The position numbers and the translations under genes were made by a program. DNA of 64,000 nucleotides. Origin: Bacillota bacterium. Lineage in GTDB: Bacteria; Bacillota; Clostridia; Lachnospirales; Cellulosilyticaceae. Each line of letters begins with the position of its first letter. Position 1 is the first letter of the stretch. This document shows positions 1 to 8,700 of this stretch, piece after piece. Where the stretch lies: contig JAEZJJ010000079.1 of the NCBI GenBank assembly GCA_023436395.1, forward strand, positions 23,073-87,072, in the 5' to 3' direction. Under the pieces are notes generated by a model, which saw nothing but the letters and a program-made list of their open reading frames with translations, was not told the origin of the DNA and made no database searches.

Positions 1-395
1 TTTTTGACATAGTTTTTAAAGGCATCTTCCCACGCCATACGATAGTCAATTCTAGCTAACTCACTTTGTGCATTAGGGGTATAAACAGTCACTACATAAA
101 CCTCATCAAACTCTGCTGTTATCATACGCCCCTCTGTATCATGCTCTGCTATTCCCATGCCATAAGTCACACTTATAGGTTCCTTTTTACAAAAAAGCGC
201 TGTTCCCGAATATCCTTTCTTCTCTGCATAATTCCAGTATTGATAATAACCTGGCAAATCTATTTCTACTTGTCCTGCTTGACACTTGGTTTCTTGTAAG
301 CAAAAGACATCTGCATCTACTGCATTAAAATAATCTAAAAATCCTTTCGTTAAAACGGCTCTTATCCCATTTACATTCCATGATACACATTTCAT
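1..395 (-). CDS. xth: Exodeoxyribonuclease III (3' part missing at window edge)
   Basis: The reverse strand encodes an N-terminus beginning MKCVSWNVNGIRA, followed by CLQETK (metal-binding Glu), a YSGTALFCKKEP segment and VYTPNAQ. These are the usual landmarks of the exonuclease III/AP endonuclease family, which cleaves abasic sites and degrades 3' ends in base-excision repair. About 131 codons are visible and the C-terminal half, with the catalytic Asp/His, lies outside the window. The start is the ATG at 393-395, with a GGAGG Shine-Dalgarno at 404-408. The gene is read away from the YbaK gene next to it, on the same strand. Confidence 0.93.
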   Translation of the reverse strand, partial: MKCVSWNVNGIRAVLTKGFLDYFNAVDADVFCLQETKCQAGQVEIDLPGYYQYWNYAEKKGYSGTALFCKKEPISVTYGMGIAEHDTEGRMITAEFDEVYVVTVYTPNAQSELARIDYRMAWEDAFKNYVK

Positions 396-427
396 CTTTT
401 AATCCTCCATCTTTAGTTCATATATTT

Positions 428-889
428 TTACACTTTGCATACATCAATCCATTTACCCTCTGTAATTTCTTCCAGTTCTGAAACAGATATTTTCGTCACT
501 GAGTGTGGACTTCCTGCTGCAGGATAAACTTCTTCTAATGCCTTAAGGCTCTCATCTAAATAGATTTTTACTTCTTTAGGTAACCCAAAAGGACATACGC
601 CACCTACTGGATGTCCAGTCTTTTCTAGCGTTTCTTCAAAGCCCATCATCTTAGCTTTCGTATGAAAAGTATCTTTAAACTTCCTATTATCAATTTTAGC
701 TATCCCACAAGTTACAATCACTATACTTTCTTCATTGACATTCAAAGCTAATGTTTTTGCAATTTGCATCTCACTAATTCCTAGGGCCGCTGCTGCTAAA
801 CTTACAGTGGCACTACTTTCTTCTAATGAAATAATGGAATGACTCACTTTTTTCTCATCAAAAAAGTTTTTTACTGCTTCTACACTCAT
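428..889 (-). CDS. ybaK: YbaK/EbsC-family aminoacyl-tRNA deacylase
   Basis: 153 aa, the normal length for a stand-alone YbaK/ProX editing domain. Visible landmarks are the N-terminal helix MSVEAVKNFFDEKK, the substrate-pocket Lys in AKTLAL, the glycine-rich GGVCPFGL loop and the C-terminal AAGSPHS segment. Family members hydrolyse mischarged tRNA in trans (for example Cys-tRNAPro or Ala-tRNAPro); the exact substrate cannot be read from the sequence. It is co-directional with exonuclease III, 32 bases upstream of it, and may be co-transcribed with it. Confidence 0.9.
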   Translation of the reverse strand: MSVEAVKNFFDEKKVSHSIISLEESSATVSLAAAALGISEMQIAKTLALNVNEESIVIVTCGIAKIDNRKFKDTFHTKAKMMGFEETLEKTGHPVGGVCPFGLPKEVKIYLDESLKALEEVYPAAGSPHSVTKISVSELEEITEGKWIDVCKV

Positions 890-953
890 TGATATACTCT
901 CCCTTTTATTATTGATTCACTTGTTTCTCTAAATCCTTTTATAAAATAGTCTT

Positions 954-2456
954 TTATTTATTTGATCTATCTCCTGGCAAAAAGTTATTGGCAAAATAAT
1001 AAATTTGCTGGCTTTTAACTGCTAGATTCAGGTTTTGTCCCATATCAAATCCTGCTGTAATAATGCCTATGAGCTGGCCATACATATCTAATAGTGCACC
1101 TCCAGAGCTTCCATTAGATATAGGCGCTGTAAACTGAATCATAGACATATCTTGAAATTCTCTAAAAGCTGATATAATGCCATCTGATACCGTATTAAAC
1201 AAACCAAGTGGGCTTCCTATTGCCACTACTCTTTGCCCTCGTACAAGATGATCCTCTCTATAAAGTGGTAACGGTTTAACGTACTTATCTACTTTAATAA
1301 GTGCTAAGTCATAATTAGGATGATATTTCACAATACGAGAGGTCCTATAGGTTTGAGTTTCATTTTCAAATTGTACTTCAAAGCTACAACCATCCCTTAC
1401 TACATGGAAATTAGTGAGTATATACCCCTCTTCATGAATGACTACACCTGAGCCTCCCTTAAAGGCTCTTCCCTGTCCATCTAATACCGTAATCATTACA
1501 ATAGAAGTAGAAAGCTGTGCTAATTCCTCATAGGTTAATTCTCGCTCACTTGTTTTGTTTCTTCCTCTATCCACTGTTTCATTGGTCCTAGTCAGTTCCA
1601 CTCTGCTTGGTACCACCGTAGTTACCCGTTGTTCCTTAGGACCTTGAGCTAAGTTCTGATGGGTTCCACTTTGTATTTGAGCAGGAAGTGTCACCACTTG
1701 CTTTTGCTCTACTTCCTTTTGATAGCTAGTCAAAGGTATAAGACTAGGCTGTTTAGATAACAAAGTTTGATAATGGTGTACCTTAGAAATAAGTTGCACT
1801 TCCTCAAAATCACCTAAGCTATCTTCTACTGGATTGATATAAAGTACATCACAACCTATTAAAAATAAAAAGTATAAAAATAAAAATTCCTGCCTTTTAA
1901 TCGGTCCTATATAAAGAAATTTAGGTGGTTGAGGCTTTCCTTCTTCTATCAACATCGGTAAATATGTATCTATGAGACTTAATAACTTCACTGCAAAGTT
2001 CTTAGTTGTAGAGGGATTGGCATGAGGAATATATTGTTCATAAATTTGCATAACTTCTTTAAACGCACATTTCTTCGTCCACTCCAATACATCTGAATGC
2101 CTCTTTCCTGGGAAGGATATATTAAATTGTTCTTCAGCTCTAGCCTCTTTTAGTTTAAACCATGTTTCATAGATTTCAAGATAAGTTGTGGTTTTTTCTA
2201 TTGATAAATCTGGACCAAGTATTTCCCTTCGTATATAGTTCCTATCTTTTGCTTCCCTTAAAAAGTAATCATCTATAGCCTTTATTTCTTGTAAAAAAGT
2301 ATGTTCATCTTTTTCTACACCTATTACTCTTATAAAAAAGTTTTTTCTTGTTAAGCTACTTGCCTCTTCCTTGGTTAACTGATGCTTTCGAAAATCTTCT
2401 AATGGTTTGTCACTTGTTTCATGAACAACTTTAAGTGGTCTAGTGGTAAAAATCAT
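954..2456 (-). CDS. YceG-like domain fused to trypsin-like (S1C/HtrA-type) serine protease
   Basis: 500 aa from the ATG at 2456, which has GGAGGGGGGAG just upstream; an in-frame TTG at 2492 lies before that Shine-Dalgarno and is rejected. Residues ~1-240 are a helical region ending in PPKFLYIGPIKRQEF and GCDVLYINP, matching the signature of the neighbouring YceG protein (family PF14266 of Ter operons). Residues ~240-310 are a Gln/Thr-rich linker. Residues ~315-495 are a chymotrypsin-fold protease with His351 (TNFHVV), Asp383 (YDLALIK) and Ser451 (GSSGGAL), all three catalytic residues intact. No signal peptide or PDZ domain is seen, so it is probably cytoplasmic. It is divergent from yceG-telA across a 197-base promoter region. 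The protease likely acts on, or in response to, Ter-system components (inference). Confidence 0.85.
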   Translation of the reverse strand: MIFTTRPLKVVHETSDKPLEDFRKHQLTKEEASSLTRKNFFIRVIGVEKDEHTFLQEIKAIDDYFLREAKDRNYIRREILGPDLSIEKTTTYLEIYETWFKLKEARAEEQFNISFPGKRHSDVLEWTKKCAFKEVMQIYEQYIPHANPSTTKNFAVKLLSLIDTYLPMLIEEGKPQPPKFLYIGPIKRQEFLFLYFLFLIGCDVLYINPVEDSLGDFEEVQLISKVHHYQTLLSKQPSLIPLTSYQKEVEQKQVVTLPAQIQSGTHQNLAQGPKEQRVTTVVPSRVELTRTNETVDRGRNKTSERELTYEELAQLSTSIVMITVLDGQGRAFKGGSGVVIHEEGYILTNFHVVRDGCSFEVQFENETQTYRTSRIVKYHPNYDLALIKVDKYVKPLPLYREDHLVRGQRVVAIGSPLGLFNTVSDGIISAFREFQDMSMIQFTAPISNGSSGGALLDMYGQLIGIITAGFDMGQNLNLAVKSQQIYYFANNFLPGDRSNK

Positions 2457-2492
2457 TTTCTTCTCCCCCCTCCAAACTCTATCTGATCTCAA

Positions 2493-2653
2493 CTACCTAT
2501 CCTATCTGTTTATACTCCGTTTATATGCCTATGCTATTTATTATATATAAATATAATTATTAAATAAAGCTGTGTCTTATCTTCTAAATTAATGTTATAA
2601 TAAAATCGATTATTATTTTATGCAAAAAGGAGTGTATTACTATTGGGATAACA
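2493..2653. promoter_or_regulatory. Divergent promoter region between the two YceG genes
   Basis: A very AT-rich spacer separates the minus-strand YceG-protease gene from plus-strand yceG-telA. On the plus strand a TATAAT -10 lies at 2596-2601 without a clear TTGACA partner. The Shine-Dalgarno AAAAGGAG is at 2625-2632. No operator could be identified. Confidence 0.4.
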
Positions 2654-4246
2654 GTGGCAAATAACATCTTAGAAACACTTTTTGACGATGCTTCCATGCG
2701 TGAAGACAACTACTTTTGTGAACTTGTAGGTATTGCTGATGCTTCATCCTATAATGATACATTAGCACTCATTCATCATAAATTATCTGAACCTCATCAA
2801 GGCATTATCTTTGACAGAGAGATTCCTAAACCTAATGATCGCCCCCTTATAGATTCTATTTTAAGTGAACTGTCACATATGCGAATTGGCAACTTTGCTA
2901 ATGAAGATATTAATCTCACTTCATCAGCCACTCTTAATGCCAAAATTAGACAAGCACTAGATCTCGTGACTCACTTGGCGATTCAGAAAGAACGTTTTGC
3001 GAATGAGACTATTCGTAATAACTTTATTGCCAAATTAATGATTTGGTGTAATCTCTATATTGATGATCTTGATTTTACCGGTAAAGAACCTCCTAAATGT
3101 TTGTTCTATGGTACTATTAAGAAGCATGAAGTTTATTTTTTAATGCTCCTTGCCCATATTGGAGTTGATGTCCTTTATTTTAATCCTACAGGTGATGCTA
3201 CTCTAAATAATTTAGATGATGACCATCTTTGTCAAAAGGTCATCCTAGGCCCTATTTCTATGAACCAACTTCCTCCTCTTATGGATTATGTAAGTAAAGG
3301 TGTGGTTGTAGAAAAGGTCACTACTTTTGCACGTAGGGCAACTAATGAATTAGAACAAACGCTTTATAACGATACAGGCATCTATAAACCTTGGCAATTC
3401 TCTGATGGCACAACACGTCCTGTCATTATGGACTCTGTCATCGAGGATACCCTGACTTATTGGAATGAACCTGCACGTTTAAGGCCAGGATTTAAAACTT
3501 CACAAAAAACAGTTTATACCCCTATTTTCTTCAGTAAAATTAGTGGTGTCTATAAGGACCACAATGAATATTTTGCTCTAGTAGATCAACTTAGAAATGC
3601 TAATAAATGTGTTTTTTATGAAACTACGCAGCTTACAGCTGGAGGCTATGGTCAAACAAGAAGTATTCAGTATCACAATATGCAAGGTAATGGCATGCCT
3701 CAAAATACAATGTCATATAATCAACAGGACTTATATTCTTTGGCTTTTTGCTTAAATCCTGATAAAACCATTAATCGCACCTCTATTAGAGATCATGTAC
3801 TTTACAAAAAATTACTCACTCTAAGAAACGAAATTCAAGAGTTTATTTTGTCAAAAATAGAAGAAGTATGCTCACCTAGTCAGACGGCTTTCTTTAATTT
3901 TCCTATCACAGATAAAGAAAAACTAAAGTTAATGGCAGCTATTTTTACTGCTGAAGACCGTCTTTTAAATCTCATAGATGGTTATGACTTTACTGCGGAT
4001 GTGCCTAAGGTCATTATTTATCTTAACTCTAGGGATACATTTAATACTGATGATGCCATGTTATTAGGCTTATTACGTGCTATGGGATTAGACTTTATCC
4101 TCTTATCCCCAAATGGTGCGAATAATATAGAACTTGTCATCTCAGATAAATTGATTAATCAAATTAAGTTAGAAGAATTTGTTTACGATTTACCCCTTAA
4201 AGCACCTGCAAAGAAGGGTTCATTTTTTAGTAAATTATTTAGGTAA
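2654..4246 (+). CDS. yceG: YceG family protein (Ter-system biosynthetic-module component)
   Basis: 530 aa. It carries the YceG signature PPKCLFYGTIKKHEV and GVDVLYFNPTGD (about residues 149-182). A second, degenerate copy lies near the C-terminus: DVPKVIIYLNSRDTF and GLDFILLSPNG (about 456-496). Together these suggest two related Rossmann-like halves separated by a helical middle. YceG proteins sit in TerD/TelA operons in Bacillus (yceC-H) and clostridia; the biochemical role is unknown. telA follows 15 bases downstream, so the two form an operon. The GTG at 2654 is 21 bases from the only Shine-Dalgarno (2625-2632). An in-frame ATT at 2642 is at ideal spacing and would give an MGITVANN N-terminus, so the start is uncertain. 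Confidence 0.85.
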   Translation: MANNILETLFDDASMREDNYFCELVGIADASSYNDTLALIHHKLSEPHQGIIFDREIPKPNDRPLIDSILSELSHMRIGNFANEDINLTSSATLNAKIRQALDLVTHLAIQKERFANETIRNNFIAKLMIWCNLYIDDLDFTGKEPPKCLFYGTIKKHEVYFLMLLAHIGVDVLYFNPTGDATLNNLDDDHLCQKVILGPISMNQLPPLMDYVSKGVVVEKVTTFARRATNELEQTLYNDTGIYKPWQFSDGTTRPVIMDSVIEDTLTYWNEPARLRPGFKTSQKTVYTPIFFSKISGVYKDHNEYFALVDQLRNANKCVFYETTQLTAGGYGQTRSIQYHNMQGNGMPQNTMSYNQQDLYSLAFCLNPDKTINRTSIRDHVLYKKLLTLRNEIQEFILSKIEEVCSPSQTAFFNFPITDKEKLKLMAAIFTAEDRLLNLIDGYDFTADVPKVIIYLNSRDTFNTDDAMLLGLLRAMGLDFILLSPNGANNIELVISDKLINQIKLEEFVYDLPLKAPAKKGSFFSKLFR

Positions 4247-4261
4247 AAGGAGTGTTTGTAT

Positions 4262-5437
4262 ATGGGAATTTCATTAAATCCAACACCAGGTAGCCAGCCA
4301 GTACCTACCTTAGAAGAAACTGTATTAGGCGGTGTGAATTTAGAAAAGGCTGAAGCTAATATGCAAGTTGTACCTGTTCAAGAAGCGGATGTCGTTGCTT
4401 TCACACAATCTTATAAGCAAAAGCTTCGCCAGCTTCCAGAGGTAGAGAAATTAACTGAAGAAATTCATGTAGATGATATGAATAGTATTCTAGTATTTGG
4501 TCAAGAAGCCTCTCAAGGCATCTCTAAGATTTCTGATAATCTTCTTTCTACAATGAAGGCTGTTAAAGCTGAAGAAGCTGGAGAAATGATTCAACAATTA
4601 ACAAAAGTAATGGATAAGTTCGATATTAAAGAACTTGAGGACCTCAAAGAACCTTCTGCTCTTCAAAAGCTTTTTAATAAAGCTAAAAACTCTGTAGAGG
4701 CCCTCTTCCAAAAATATGAGAACATGGGTACAGAAGTCGATAAAATTTATGTTATTCTTAAAAAATATGAATTACAAATTCAAAATTCTAATGTTAGCCT
4801 TAAACAAATGTATGAGGGCAATATTGCTTACTATCAACAACTTGAAAAGTATATTGTTGCTGGTGAAATGGGTCTTGAAGAACTTGATACTAAACTTATT
4901 CCTCAATACGAGCAAGAAGCTCTTGCTTCAGGAGACCGTATGGCAATGACTACAGTTGAAACCCTCAAACGTACACGTGAAATGTTAGAGCAACGTGTAT
5001 ATGACCTTCAAATTGCAGAAAACATTGCGCTTCAAACCATTCCAATGATTCAAGGTATTCAGTACAGTAACTTTAATTTAACACGTAAAATCAATTCTGC
5101 TTTTATCATCACCCTTCCAATTTTTAAACAATGCTTAGCCCAAGCTGTTCTTCTTAAACGTCAAGAACTTCAAGCTAAGAGCTTAAAAGCCCTTGATGAT
5201 AAAACAAATGAATTATTATTAAGAAATGCTCAAAATATGGCCACACAAACAACTGCTATTGCTAAAATGGCTGGCTCAAGTTCTGTTCAAATGGAAACAC
5301 TTGAAAAAACTTGGCAAACCATTGTTCAAGGTATTGAACAAACCAAACAAATCGAGGATGAAAATCATCGTATGCGCCAAGAAAATAGCATGAAGCTAGA
5401 ACGTATGAAGCAAGATATGCTAGCTCCTAAAAGATAA
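4262..5437 (+). CDS. telA: Toxic anion resistance protein, TelA family
   Basis: 391 aa, the typical TelA/YceH/KlaA length, almost wholly alpha-helical and rich in Gln, Glu and Leu. The conserved central region is visible around LKKYELQIQ...MYEGNIAYYQQLEKYI and IPQYEQEA, followed by the QIAENIALQTIPMIQGIQ segment typical of the family. TelA proteins accompany TerD and YceG in tellurite, oxidative and envelope stress operons; the molecular activity is not known. The ATG at 4262 is chosen over an in-frame TTG at 4256 because the TTG lies only 4 bases from the AAAGGAG Shine-Dalgarno. It is the last gene of the yceG-telA unit and is followed by a strong terminator. Confidence 0.92.
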   Translation: MGISLNPTPGSQPVPTLEETVLGGVNLEKAEANMQVVPVQEADVVAFTQSYKQKLRQLPEVEKLTEEIHVDDMNSILVFGQEASQGISKISDNLLSTMKAVKAEEAGEMIQQLTKVMDKFDIKELEDLKEPSALQKLFNKAKNSVEALFQKYENMGTEVDKIYVILKKYELQIQNSNVSLKQMYEGNIAYYQQLEKYIVAGEMGLEELDTKLIPQYEQEALASGDRMAMTTVETLKRTREMLEQRVYDLQIAENIALQTIPMIQGIQYSNFNLTRKINSAFIITLPIFKQCLAQAVLLKRQELQAKSLKALDDKTNELLLRNAQNMATQTTAIAKMAGSSSVQMETLEKTWQTIVQGIEQTKQIEDENHRMRQENSMKLERMKQDMLAPKR

Positions 5438-5445
5438 ATAAACCC

Positions 5446-5477
5446 AAAAGGTGCAACCTTATCGTTGCACCTTTTTT
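5446..5477 (+). terminator. Rho-independent terminator after telA
   Basis: The stem AAGGTGCAAC/GTTGCACCTT with a short loop is followed by a run of T. It lies 10 bases after the telA stop codon. Confidence 0.93.
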
Positions 5478-5508
5478 GTATTTACCTTACTTAATATTGA
5501 AAGAATTT

Positions 5509-5552
5509 TTTAAGAATTATTTAAGAAAATTTCCTATTTTATGCGTTATACT
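5509..5552 (+). promoter_or_regulatory. Direct-repeat box and -10 of the first two-component operon
   Basis: TTTAAGAAT (5509-5517) and TTTAAGAAA (5520-5528) are direct repeats spaced exactly 11 bp, one DNA turn. This is the usual architecture of OmpR/PhoB-family binding sites. A TATACT -10 follows at 5547-5552, with no TTGACA-like -35. Autoregulation by the downstream response regulator is likely (inference). Confidence 0.5.
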
Positions 5553-5583
5553 CATGTTAATCAAGAAAAAGGAGAGGTGATTT

Positions 5584-6282
5584 ATGGAAGAAATCAATAT
5601 TCTTATAGCTGATGATGATTTGCAAATTAGAGAAGTTCTTTCTAAGCTTCTAGAACTTGAAGGCTATACAACCTATCAAGCAGGGGACGGAACTGAGGTG
5701 CTTAGCTGTATGTCCTCTCACCCCATTCAACTTATTATTTTAGATGTGATGATGCCTAATCTAAATGGGCTTACTACTCTGCTTAAAATTAGAGAAAAAC
5801 ATAATGTACCTGTTATTATGCTTTCTGCTAAAACTGAAGAAACAGATAAAGTAAGTGGGCTAAGCTTAGGGGCTGATGATTACATCGAAAAACCATTTCA
5901 TACAGCCGAGCTCCTAGCTAGAGTTAAATCACAACTAAGAAGATATATGATCTTAGGAACCTCTACTCCCTCATCAATAAGCGATACTATTGAATTGGGA
6001 GATTTAGTTCTTAATTTATCTACAAAGGAAATCTTAGTATGTGGTATCGCTTATTCATTAACTCCAACTGAATATAAAATACTACAGTTACTGATGAGTC
6101 ATCCTAATCATGTGTTTTCTGCTGAACAAATTTACGAGAATATTTGGACAGAAATGGGATATGCCGTAGAAAATACAGTAATGGTACATATTAGACGTAT
6201 TCGTGAAAAAATCGAGGTTAATCCTAAAGAACCAAAATACTTAAAGGTGGTGTGGGGCATTGGATACAAAATTGAATACTAG
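5584..6282 (+). CDS. OmpR/PhoB-family response regulator
   Basis: 232 aa. The receiver domain (about 1-120) has the acidic pair ADDD near residue 10, the phospho-acceptor Asp in LILDVMMPN, the Thr/Ser switch in MLSAK and the conserved Lys in IEKPFH. The winged-helix DNA-binding domain (about 130-232) has SLTPTEYKILQLL and the VMVHIRRIREKIE recognition-helix region. It is followed by, and overlaps by 23 bases, a histidine kinase gene. Sequence style is VanR-like, but the target genes are unknown. A direct-repeat box upstream suggests autoregulation. Confidence 0.95.
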   Translation: MEEINILIADDDLQIREVLSKLLELEGYTTYQAGDGTEVLSCMSSHPIQLIILDVMMPNLNGLTTLLKIREKHNVPVIMLSAKTEETDKVSGLSLGADDYIEKPFHTAELLARVKSQLRRYMILGTSTPSSISDTIELGDLVLNLSTKEILVCGIAYSLTPTEYKILQLLMSHPNHVFSAEQIYENIWTEMGYAVENTVMVHIRRIREKIEVNPKEPKYLKVVWGIGYKIEY

Positions 6283-7840
6283 AAATACCGTTTTATTTAT
6301 TATAACTTTTTTAATAACCTGTTGCTGTTTAGGGTTTTTTTGCTATTTTTCTATAAAATTAAAATACGATTTAGCTTTATATCTAAAATGTTTATCCAAT
6401 TCACAGATTAAGTTTTATGGTGTGATGTTGCCTTTAATCATTATAGTCTGTCAGCTTATTATCTATATATTCTTTCTCAAACCCTTACCCTCAAAAAAGT
6501 TTTATGACCGTTTTTCCTTTGAACTAGTTCTACTACTTTCTCTCTTATTTTCTTGTTTTATCTTCCAAGAAATCTATAAGTTATATCATTTAAATGTACG
6601 AAAAATAGCTACTTGGTTTCCTGTTCCCAACCTCTATCTTCCTTTAATGATTAGTACTTTTATGAGGTTAATGCTTCTGTTTATATTGTTTCTAGTTTTA
6701 TTGACATTACTAATTCATCAAATAAAATGCCATCTAACACCAAATAACTCTTTAATCATTAAGCTTTATGAACTTTACCATAAACATCAGTTAAAAAAAA
6801 CCTTCAATAAGCAGCTCAGAAAATTAAAGCAGCATTTCTTCTTATTACAAGGTTTGATTTTACTCTATGAAATCATTATGACATACCATCTCACTTTTAT
6901 TCACTTTGATTTTTTATCTTTCCTTGGTATCTTCCTAATGATTATACTGCCATTACTTCTTGAACTTTTACTATTTTATATCAGTTTTAGACCTTCTAGG
7001 TTTGAAAAGGATTTGATGATCCTCATTGAACAGACCAATGAACTCATCACTTCTAAGGGCGCAATAACCTCTCCTCTTGATGAATATTCTCCTGTTTTTA
7101 AATACAGCAATAATCTTTGCAAGCTTCAGGAAATTCTTAAAGACAATGTAGAGAAACAAATTAAAAATGAACGTGCTCGCTTAGAATTAATCACTAATAT
7201 TTCCCATGATTTAAAGACACCGCTTACCTCTATCATAGGTTATATTGATTTACTCAAAAAAGAAGAACTCAGCCCGCAAGCTACTCATTATATAGAGTCC
7301 CTTTCAAAGAAAGCCATCTATCTTAATAGTATGCTCAAAGATTTATTAGACTTATCTAAAATAGTAAGTGGTAATATGCCTCTAGAACTCACCAAGATGG
7401 ATCTTAATACCCTCATCACTCAAACCTTACTGGATATGGAAGAAGAAATAGCTTCTACAGGGTTTGTAATCAAAACAAAACTCAGTGGAGAAAATTTATT
7501 ATTTAACGGAGATAGCTTTAAGCTTCATCGTGTTTGTCGAAATTTACTTGAGAATGCACTTAAGTATTCATTAGTTGGTTCAAGAATATTTATTACTACT
7601 ACGGCACAAGGCACTGGAATTAATCTAACCATCCAAAATACCTCTGCCTATGAAATGACTTTTACACCTGAAGAAATAGTAGAACGTTTCGTGAGGGGTG
7701 ATTCTTCTCGAGTTGGTTCAGGGTGTGGGCTTGGTCTTGCTATTGCCAAAAGTTATACAGAACTCTGTAATGGTCATTTTGAACTTATACTAGATGGTGA
7801 TTTATTTAAAGTCAAACTCCATTTTAATAACATACAATAA
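6260..7840 (+). CDS. Membrane sensor histidine kinase
   Basis: 526 aa. The N-terminal ~250 residues contain about six hydrophobic segments connected by short loops and no large extracytoplasmic domain, so the sensor is membrane-embedded. Then come the H-box NISHDLKTPLTSIIGY, the N-box NLLENALKYS and the G-box GSGCGLGLAIAKSY of the ATPase domain. The start is a TTG at 6260 inside the response-regulator gene, with GTGGGG upstream and a second in-frame TTG 12 bases later. The true N-terminus is therefore uncertain by a few residues, but translational coupling is clear. It pairs with the preceding response regulator; the signal is unknown. Confidence 0.93.
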   Translation: MDTKLNTRNTVLFIITFLITCCCLGFFCYFSIKLKYDLALYLKCLSNSQIKFYGVMLPLIIIVCQLIIYIFFLKPLPSKKFYDRFSFELVLLLSLLFSCFIFQEIYKLYHLNVRKIATWFPVPNLYLPLMISTFMRLMLLFILFLVLLTLLIHQIKCHLTPNNSLIIKLYELYHKHQLKKTFNKQLRKLKQHFFLLQGLILLYEIIMTYHLTFIHFDFLSFLGIFLMIILPLLLELLLFYISFRPSRFEKDLMILIEQTNELITSKGAITSPLDEYSPVFKYSNNLCKLQEILKDNVEKQIKNERARLELITNISHDLKTPLTSIIGYIDLLKKEELSPQATHYIESLSKKAIYLNSMLKDLLDLSKIVSGNMPLELTKMDLNTLITQTLLDMEEEIASTGFVIKTKLSGENLLFNGDSFKLHRVCRNLLENALKYSLVGSRIFITTTAQGTGINLTIQNTSAYEMTFTPEEIVERFVRGDSSRVGSGCGLGLAIAKSYTELCNGHFELILDGDLFKVKLHFNNIQ

Positions 7841-7856
7841 TAGGCTCTACGATTAA

Positions 7857-7985
7857 ATGGTTAAATCTGCTATTACTGCTGAAGAGTTTTGGGGAATTAC
7901 TTTGAAAACTAGTAATTGTAATGAAGTCGGTTTAGAGGGTATTATTAATCCTTATGGCATTATTGAAACTTTACAAAAGCACTAA
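7857..7985 (+). pseudogene. Possible 42-codon gene remnant
   Basis: A short open frame starts at ATG 7857 and reads MVKSAITAEEFWGITLKTS, ending in GIIETLQKH. It has no Shine-Dalgarno and is immediately preceded by an in-frame stop. The composition is protein-like and it ends just before a terminator, so it may be the 3' remnant of a lost gene. I do not recognise the family. Confidence 0.2.
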
Positions 7986-8000
7986 AACGGCACCTCCTAA

Positions 8001-8047
8001 AAAAGCCCCTTGTGTTAGCTAAAATAAGTCTAACGCAAGGGGTTTTT
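8001..8047. terminator. Bidirectional terminator between the kinase and tspO
   Basis: The stem GCCCCTTGTGTTAG/CTAACGCAAGGGG is flanked by an A-run on the left and a T-run on the right. It can serve both converging transcripts. Confidence 0.85.
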
Positions 8048-8105
8048 CTATAGCAACATATGCATATACTAAATGAAAACTAACGTATTAGGTTTAAAGC
8101 ATAAG

Positions 8106-8579
8106 TTAACGGTTTAAATAATAAATCATGAAATTCAAATAGCCTGCAAAAGTCACCCATAGTAAATAGGGGATTTGGAGTTTAGCTGCCACTTTACTCA
8201 CCTTATTAAATAAAATAATCATAATGACTATTAATACCCATAAAATAATTAAGATAATGAATGATAATAATCTAGCTTGGAAATTAAAAAATACAATGGA
8301 CCATAAAAAATTAAAGAATAATTGATAAATGTAAACACTTAATGCCTTTTCCTTCTCTGCTTGTGGTGCATCTGCCGAATAAACTAAATAAGCCGATATA
8401 CCCATTAATATGTATAATATTGTCCATACAATAGGAAATAGCCACCCTGGTGGTGCTAATGGGGGTTTATTAAACATACTATAAACATCCATGCTATTTC
8501 TAGTTAATATTCCTGCTAAAGCACCTACCCCCACACTAATCAATATACTTATTATAAGTTGCTTCCAATTTACCCTCAT
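8106..8579 (-). CDS. tspO: TspO/MBR family membrane protein
   Basis: 157 aa with five hydrophobic helices, the typical TspO size. The conserved family features are NKPPLAPPGWLFPIVWTILY near residues 38-57 and the FNFLWSIVFF and LLWVTFAGYLNF motifs in later helices. TspO proteins are tryptophan-rich membrane proteins that bind porphyrins and sterol-like ligands and are linked to stress or tetrapyrrole handling; the exact bacterial role is unsettled. The start has GAGGTGATAAA upstream. It is monocistronic. Confidence 0.95.
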   Translation of the reverse strand: MRVNWKQLIISILISVGVGALAGILTRNSMDVYSMFNKPPLAPPGWLFPIVWTILYILMGISAYLVYSADAPQAEKEKALSVYIYQLFFNFLWSIVFFNFQARLLSFIILIILWVLIVIMIILFNKVSKVAAKLQIPYLLWVTFAGYLNFMIYYLNR

Positions 8580-8700
8580 TTTATCACCTCATCCTATTGT
8601 ATGCGACATGTCCAAATATATGACTCGAATTTAATAGGATAAGAAAAAAAGTGAATATCACAAAACTATAAAAATAGTTTTTGATTTCCACTTTACAATA

